Shown here piece after piece: positions 37,305 to 41,567 of a stretch of DNA of 41,567 nt. The notes beneath the pieces are model-generated. The model had not been told where the DNA came from and did no database searches. It worked only from the letters and a program-made list of their open reading frames with translations. The position numbers and the translations under genes were made by a program. The stretch is from Streptomyces sp. T39. GTDB lineage: Bacteria > Actinomycetota > Actinomycetes > Streptomycetales > Streptomycetaceae. Location: positions 210,944-252,510 of the forward strand of contig NZ_RDBP01000054.1 of NCBI RefSeq assembly GCF_008042045.1, in the 5' to 3' direction. Positions within the stretch are counted from its first letter, which is position 1. Every line of letters starts with the position of its first letter.

Positions 37305-38321
37305 CTACGCCGAGCCCCGGACGACCAGTTCGGTCGGCAGCACGACGTGCCGGCGGGGCGTCGCCGGATCGGCGATCTCCGCCAGGAGCAGCCGGGTGAT
37401 GGTGACGCCGAGCTCCTCCACCGGCTGGCGCACGGTCGTCAGCGGGGGATCGGTGTGGCGGGCCAGGAACGAGTCGTCGAAGCCGACCACGGCGACGTCG
37501 GCCGGCACCCGTCTGCCCCGGGCGCGCAGCTCGCGCAGCGCGCCGGCCGCCATCACGTCGGACGCCACGAAGACGGCGTCCAGCGCGGGCACCCGGTCGA
37601 GCAGCTCGCCCATCGCCCGCCGGCCGCCCTCCTCGGTGAAGTCGGCGACGGCCACCAGGTCCGGGCCGGACGGGCGGCCCGCCGAGTCCAGCGCCTGACG
37701 CCAGCCGCGCAGCCTGCTCAGGCCGACGTCCATGTCCATCGGCCCCGCGACGGTGGCCACGGTGCGGCGGCCCCCCGCCAGCAGATGCCGTACGGCCGAG
37801 GCCGCGCCGCCCGCGTTGTCCGCGTGCACATGGCTCAGGGACTCGCCGGGGGAGCGGCGGCCGGCGAGCACCGTCGGCAGGCCCATCTCCTCCAGCAGGC
37901 CGGGCAGCGGGTCGTCGGTGTGGACCGAGACCAGCAGCACGCCGTCGACACGGCGCTCGGTGACGGACCGCGTCAGCTGGTCCCGTTCGCCGGCGTCGCG
38001 CACCAGGACCAGCTGGAGCTGGGTGCGGGTGTCGGCCAGTCCGGTGCTCACCCCGCGGATCACGGCGGAGAAGTACGGCTCCGAGCCCAGCCGGCTCTCC
38101 GATTCGGGGACGACGAGGGCGACGGAGTCGGTCCTGCTGGTCACCAGGCCGCGGGCGACCGAATTGGGCACGTAGCCGAGCTCGGCGATCGCGGTCATCA
38201 CGGCCGTGCGCGCCTCGTCGCTGACCAGGGACGAGCCGTTGATCACCCGTGAGACCGTCGTGCGGCCCACGCCGGCGCGTGCGGCGACGGTCTTGATGGT
38301 CGGTCGCTGACCGCCCCCCAT
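37305..38321 (-). CDS. LacI family regulator, CebR-like
   Basis: A 338-residue repressor. The N-terminal LacI helix-turn-helix and hinge (~8-60) read TIKTVAARAGVGRTTVSRVI, then YVPNSVARGLVTSRTDSVAL. The periplasmic-binding-like ligand domain (~65-338) includes VDGVLLVSVHTDD, DNAGGAASAVRHLL, VFVASDVMAAGAL and VVGFDDSFLARHTDPPLTTV. ATG at 38321 follows GAGGAGGG. It is divergent from a GH1 beta-glucosidase, and three TGGG...CCCA palindromes lie in the gap. These closely resemble the CebR operator TGGGAGCGCTCCCA of cellobiose control in Streptomyces. It likely represses the glucosidase, with a beta-glucoside or cello-oligosaccharide as inducer. No ABC sugar transporter genes are present here. Confidence 0.92.
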   Translation of the reverse strand: MGGGQRPTIKTVAARAGVGRTTVSRVINGSSLVSDEARTAVMTAIAELGYVPNSVARGLVTSRTDSVALVVPESESRLGSEPYFSAVIRGVSTGLADTRTQLQLVLVRDAGERDQLTRSVTERRVDGVLLVSVHTDDPLPGLLEEMGLPTVLAGRRSPGESLSHVHADNAGGAASAVRHLLAGGRRTVATVAGPMDMDVGLSRLRGWRQALDSAGRPSGPDLVAVADFTEEGGRRAMGELLDRVPALDAVFVASDVMAAGALRELRARGRRVPADVAVVGFDDSFLARHTDPPLTTVRQPVEELGVTITRLLLAEIADPATPRRHVVLPTELVVRGSA

Positions 38322-38408
38322 GGACCCTCCTCGTGCTTCTACGGGGCCGTTCACCTGGCGCATTGTGCCAGAACGGCCGGTGTCGACGACCGTGCGCCCA
38401 CCGGCTCC

Positions 38409-38438
38409 TTGACACCGGCGGCGCCCGGGCGTCAGTCT
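38409..38438 (+). promoter_or_regulatory. Candidate promoter of GH1 beta-glucosidase
   Basis: TTGACA at 38409-38414, an 18-base spacer, then CAGTCT at 38433-38438 as a plausible -10. Transcription would start just before the first LacI-type operator, so all three operators would lie in the early transcribed region. Confidence 0.5.
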
Positions 38439-38451
38439 TCCGGACATCGGG

Positions 38452-38509
38452 TGGGTACGTTCCCACCTCGGAATGGGCACGTTCCCACCCTGGGATGGGA
38501 ACGTACCCA
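38452..38509. promoter_or_regulatory. Three phased LacI-type operators
   Basis: Three 14-bp sites: TGGGTACGTTCCCA (38452-38465), TGGGCACGTTCCCA (38474-38487) and TGGGAACGTACCCA (38496-38509). Starts are exactly 22 bp apart, about two helical turns, so all face the same side of the DNA. They sit between the divergent LacI regulator and the GH1 gene, close to the latter's ribosome site. Confidence 0.9.
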
Positions 38510-38537
38510 CCGCCACTTCCTCCGGGAAAGGAACCCC

Positions 38538-39989
38538 GTGGCCACCGCGATCCGACGCCCTGCGCCCGACGACCAGCTCTCCGCCGCCCGCACCTTCCCG
38601 CAGGACTTCCTGTGGGGTACGGCCACCGCCGCCTACCAGGTCGAGGGCGCGGCCGCCCTCGACGGCCGCACCCCCTCCATCTGGGACACCTACGCCCGTA
38701 CCCCCGGCAGGGTCCGCAACGGCGACACCGGTGACATCGCCACGGACCACTACCACCGCTGGCGCGAGGACGTCGCGATCATGGCCGACCTCGGCGTGGG
38801 CGCCTACCGCTTCTCCATCTCCTGGCCGCGCGTCCAGCCCACCGGCCGCGGCCCCGCCGTCCAGCGCGGCCTCGACTTCTACCGCAGGCTGGCCGACGAA
38901 CTCCTCGACAAGGGCATCAAGCCGGTCGCCACCCTCTACCACTGGGACCTGCCCCAGGAACTGGAGGACGCCGGCGGCTGGCCCGAGCGCGTCACCGCCG
39001 AACGCTTCGCCGCCTACGCGGAACTGGCCGCCGAGGCGCTCGGCGACCGTGTCACCACGTGGACCACCCTCAACGAACCCTGGTGCAGCGCCTTCCTCGG
39101 CTACGGCTCGGGCGTCCACGCCCCCGGGCGCACCGACCCCGTCGCCGCCCTGCGCGCCGCGCACCATCTGAACCTCGCGCACGGCCGGGCCGTCCAGGCC
39201 CTGCGGGCCGCGCTGCCGTCCAGGTCGCAGGTCTCCGTCACGCTCAACGTCCACCATGTGCGGCCGCTGACCGCGAGCGACGCCGACGCGGACGCCGTCC
39301 GCCGCATCGACGCCCTCGCCAACCGGATCTTCACCGGGCCGATGTTCCACGGCGCCTACCCGGACGACCTGCTGGAGGACACCGCGGGTCTCACGGACTG
39401 GTCCTTCGTGCGCGACGGCGACACCGCCACCGCCCGTCGCCCGCTGGACTTCCTGGGCGTCAACTACTACACGCCCACCGTGGTGTCGGCCGCCTCCCCG
39501 GACGGCGCCACCCACACCTCCGACGGCCACGGCCGGAGCGCCCACAGCCCCTGGCCCGGCGCCTCGGGGGTCGCCTTCCACCTGCCGCCGGGCGACACCA
39601 CGGCCATGGGCTGGGCCGTCGACCCGAGCGGCATGTACGACCTGCTGCGCCGGCTCTCGGCGGACCTGCCCGGGACACCGCTGATGATCACCGAGAACGG
39701 CGCCGCCTTCGACGACTACGTGAACCCGGGCGGCGAGGTCCGCGACCCCGACCGGGTGGCCTATCTCCACGGCCACCTCGAGGCGGTGCACCGGGCCATC
39801 GAGTCCGGCGTCGACGTGCGCGGCTACTTCCTCTGGTCGCTGCTCGACAACTTCGAGTGGGGCTACGGCTACAGCAAGCGGTTCGGCGCCGTGTACGTCG
39901 ACTACCCGACCGGCACCCGCATCCCCAAGTCCAGCGCCCACTGGTACGCCCGGCTCGCGCGCACCGGCAGGCTGGAACCCCTGGCCTGA
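38538..39989 (+). CDS. GH1 beta-glucosidase, cytoplasmic
   Basis: A 483-residue single-domain glycoside hydrolase family 1 enzyme. N-terminal signature is DFLWGTATAAYQVEGA (~23-38). Acid/base Glu180 is in TLNEP and nucleophile Glu386 in ITENG. Other conserved blocks are RFSISWPRVQP, LYHWDLPQELED, DFLGVNYYTP and YFLWSLLDNFEWGYGY. No signal peptide, so it acts on imported beta-glucosides such as cellobiose. GTG at 38538 follows AAAGGAA. Three LacI-type operators lie just upstream, and the divergent gene encodes the presumed repressor. A hairpin at 39995 ends the transcript. Family very sure, exact substrate inferred. Confidence 0.96.
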   Translation: MATAIRRPAPDDQLSAARTFPQDFLWGTATAAYQVEGAAALDGRTPSIWDTYARTPGRVRNGDTGDIATDHYHRWREDVAIMADLGVGAYRFSISWPRVQPTGRGPAVQRGLDFYRRLADELLDKGIKPVATLYHWDLPQELEDAGGWPERVTAERFAAYAELAAEALGDRVTTWTTLNEPWCSAFLGYGSGVHAPGRTDPVAALRAAHHLNLAHGRAVQALRAALPSRSQVSVTLNVHHVRPLTASDADADAVRRIDALANRIFTGPMFHGAYPDDLLEDTAGLTDWSFVRDGDTATARRPLDFLGVNYYTPTVVSAASPDGATHTSDGHGRSAHSPWPGASGVAFHLPPGDTTAMGWAVDPSGMYDLLRRLSADLPGTPLMITENGAAFDDYVNPGGEVRDPDRVAYLHGHLEAVHRAIESGVDVRGYFLWSLLDNFEWGYGYSKRFGAVYVDYPTGTRIPKSSAHWYARLARTGRLEPLA

Positions 39990-39994
39990 GCCGG

Positions 39995-40026
39995 ACGCCC
40001 GGACCGGCTGCCACCGGTCCGGGCGT
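39995..40026. terminator. Bidirectional terminator
   Basis: ACGCCCGGACCGG-CTGCCA-CCGGTCCGGGCGT: a perfect 13-bp stem between the convergent GH1 (+) and secreted hydrolase (-) genes. Confidence 0.88.
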
Positions 40027-40058
40027 GGCGGGCTGCCCAGGGAGCGGTGGCGGCGCCG

Positions 40059-41501
40059 TCAGCGTCGGCCGAGGGAGCAGTCCGTCAGCAGCCCGCTGCG
40101 GTCGGCCGGCAGGGCGACCGTGCGACTGGGCGCGGGCTCCGGCCCGCCGCCGATCCACGACTCCAGCGCGGTGAACGCGGAGCGGTGGCACGGCGTCAGC
40201 GGACGCAGCCGGTCGGGGAAGACGTCGTACAGCGAGTCGACATGGGTGCCGCCCTCGACGCGGTAGTAGCGGAACAGCCCCTCCCGCCCGGCGTCGCGGA
40301 CCATGCGGGCGTACACGTCCGAGCCCTCACCGATCGGCAGCAGCACGTCCAGCGTGCCGTGCAGGGTGATCAGCGGTTTGCCGATCCGGCCGGTCAGCGC
40401 GATGCGCTCCACGGCCCGGTGCACCTCGCGCGGGCGCGCCGCGTAGTCGTAGTCCGCGTCGCACGCCGGGGTGCCGGGGGCACAGAACGGCGTCCCCGCC
40501 TCCATGGGACCGTCGAAGCGCGGGTCCACCTCCTCGCGGTAGATGCGCTGCGTCAGGTCCCAGTAGTACTGGTGGTGGTACGGCCACAGGAACTCCGACC
40601 CCGCCGGGAACCCGGCGGCGACCATCTCCTCGTGCGCCCCGGCGGCGCCGGCACCGCCCGCGGCGTACCGCGGATAGGCGCGCAGCGCCGGCGGCAGGAA
40701 GGTGAGCAGGTTGGGGCCGTCGGCCCGCCACAGCGTGCCCTCCCAGTCGACCCCGCCGTCGTACAGACCGGGGTGGTTCTCCAGCTGCCAGCGCACCAGG
40801 TAGCCGCCGTTGGACATGCCGGTCATCAGCGTGCGCCGGGGCCGTTCGCGGTAGCGCTGCGCGACGACGGCGCGGGCCGCCCGGGTCAGCTGTGTGACGC
40901 GGTCGTTCCACTCGGCGATCGCCGCACCGGGCCGGTCGCCGTCCCGGTGGAACGCGGCACCGGTGTTGCCCTTGTCCGTGGCGGCGAACGCGTAGCCCCG
41001 GGAGAGCACCCAGTCGGAGATCGCCCGGTCGTTGGCGTACTGCTCCCGGGTGCCGGGCGACCCCGCCACGACGAGGCCGCCGTTCCACCGGTCGGGGAGC
41101 CGGATCACGAACTGGGAGTCGTGCCCCCAGCCGTGGTTGGTGTTGGTGGCCGAGTCGTCGGGGAACCAGCCGTCGAGCTGGATGCCGGGCACCCCGGAGG
41201 GGGTGGCCAGTCCCGCGGGGGTCAGCCCCGCCCAGTCGGCCGGATCGGTGTGGCCGGAGGCGACGGTTCCCGCGGTGGTCAGCTCACCGAGGCAGGACAC
41301 CTGCTGGTGGGCCGCGCCCGGGACGCGCAGCGACGCCTGGCGCGCGCAGTGGTCCCCTTCACGGGCCTGCGCCGTCGGCACGGCGACCAGGCCGAGCAGG
41401 AGCGCGGCGCCGGCGACGAGCCGGACGGTCCGCCGGGACCGGCGCCGGGCGGGACGTCCGGGGACCGGGGGCCGGACGCCGGGGGACGAGGGGGACGGCA
41501 C
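40059..41501 (-). CDS. Secreted alpha/beta hydrolase, tannase/feruloyl-esterase-like
   Basis: A 480-residue exported esterase. Residues 1-46 form a Sec-type signal: a basic stretch (RRRSRRT), the hydrophobic run LVAGAALLLGLVAVP, and cleavage near AQA. The alpha/beta-hydrolase domain carries nucleophile Ser230 in TGMSNGGYLVRW, a candidate acid in HGTLDVLLPIG and a histidine in EGGTHVDS. Many Cys residues suggest disulfides. It resembles the tannase/feruloyl esterase group, which releases phenolic acids from plant material, fitting the nearby xylanase and beta-glucosidase; polyester-oligomer hydrolases are a related alternative. GTG at 41501 is chosen for AGGAGG 7 bases upstream rather than the ATG at 41534. 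Confidence 0.82.
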   Translation of the reverse strand: MPSPSSPGVRPPVPGRPARRRSRRTVRLVAGAALLLGLVAVPTAQAREGDHCARQASLRVPGAAHQQVSCLGELTTAGTVASGHTDPADWAGLTPAGLATPSGVPGIQLDGWFPDDSATNTNHGWGHDSQFVIRLPDRWNGGLVVAGSPGTREQYANDRAISDWVLSRGYAFAATDKGNTGAAFHRDGDRPGAAIAEWNDRVTQLTRAARAVVAQRYRERPRRTLMTGMSNGGYLVRWQLENHPGLYDGGVDWEGTLWRADGPNLLTFLPPALRAYPRYAAGGAGAAGAHEEMVAAGFPAGSEFLWPYHHQYYWDLTQRIYREEVDPRFDGPMEAGTPFCAPGTPACDADYDYAARPREVHRAVERIALTGRIGKPLITLHGTLDVLLPIGEGSDVYARMVRDAGREGLFRYYRVEGGTHVDSLYDVFPDRLRPLTPCHRSAFTALESWIGGGPEPAPSRTVALPADRSGLLTDCSLGRR

Positions 41502-41534
41502 GGAAGAGCCTCCTGGGGTGTGGCGGGACGGCAC

Positions 41535-41557
41535 GTCACCGGCCGGCGGCCGGTGAC
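41535..41557. other. Hairpin at the right edge, upstream of the secreted hydrolase
   Basis: GTCACCGGCC-GGC-GGCCGGTGAC, a perfect 10-bp stem, 33 bases upstream of the hydrolase start and 10 bases from the window end. It could be an operator of the hydrolase or the terminator of a gene outside the window. Confidence 0.6.
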
Positions 41558-41567
41558 GGCGGTGGAC

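Overview
This 41.6 kb window looks like chromosomal DNA of a Streptomyces species. Base composition is very GC-rich, with a strong G/C preference at third codon positions. GTG starts are common, stop/start overlaps (ATGA, GTGA) join operon genes, and the tRNA carries no encoded CCA. Gene families (DUF309, OpcA, SpoIIE-type phosphatases, Tat-secreted phospholipase C, CebR-like LacI regulator with a GH1 glucosidase) fit the genus. Everything is inferred from the sequence by eye; no database search was run.

Layout, left to right. (1) 1-275: a perfect inverted repeat with arms of at least 80 bp, cut by the window edge, then tRNA-Pro(GGG). (2) 406-3917: DUF309 and DUF488 proteins; a TetR regulator with a clear palindromic operator, divergent from a PAP2-phosphatase/DMT-transporter pair. 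(3) 4094-8751: a DeoR/AgaR-type regulator divergent from a class II sugar-bisphosphate aldolase, then a GAF-PAS-GAF-PP2C-kinase-fold protein. (4) 8869-13917: Tat-exported phospholipase C, a SRPBCC protein and catalase-peroxidase KatG. (5) 14215-17503: pntB, then a decapitated pntA abutting the N-terminal stump of a Tat-exported protein (probably GH115 alpha-glucuronidase), then a GH10 xylanase. The join looks like a deletion scar. (6) 17769-20248: zwf-opcA.

(7) 20785-27428 is the most distinctive region: a compact export system for a ribosomal peptide. A 72-residue precursor with a double-glycine leader is followed by a strong hairpin. Next come an HlyD-like adaptor, a C39-peptidase ABC exporter and a second ABC exporter of the NHLM/NHLP type. 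No recognisable modification enzyme is present, and the predicted 52-residue core has no Cys, Lys, Arg, Trp, Tyr or Phe.

(8) 27813-32375: RpiR regulator, a second GAF/PAS/PP2C phosphatase, and a family-5 uracil-DNA glycosylase. (9) 32326-35956: a three-subunit molybdenum hydroxylase operon resembling paoABC/yagTSR. (10) 36266-37161: two small proteins separated by a terminator and degenerate repeats. (11) 37305-39989: a LacI regulator divergent from a GH1 beta-glucosidase, with three operator-like palindromes spaced exactly 22 bp apart. (12) 40059-41501: a secreted alpha/beta hydrolase of the tannase/feruloyl-esterase type.

Themes: plant-polymer use (xylanase, GH115 remnant, beta-glucosidase, esterase), redox/NADPH metabolism (zwf-opcA, transhydrogenase remnant, KatG) and PP2C-type signalling. 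These groups are mostly independent transcription units separated by strong hairpins.
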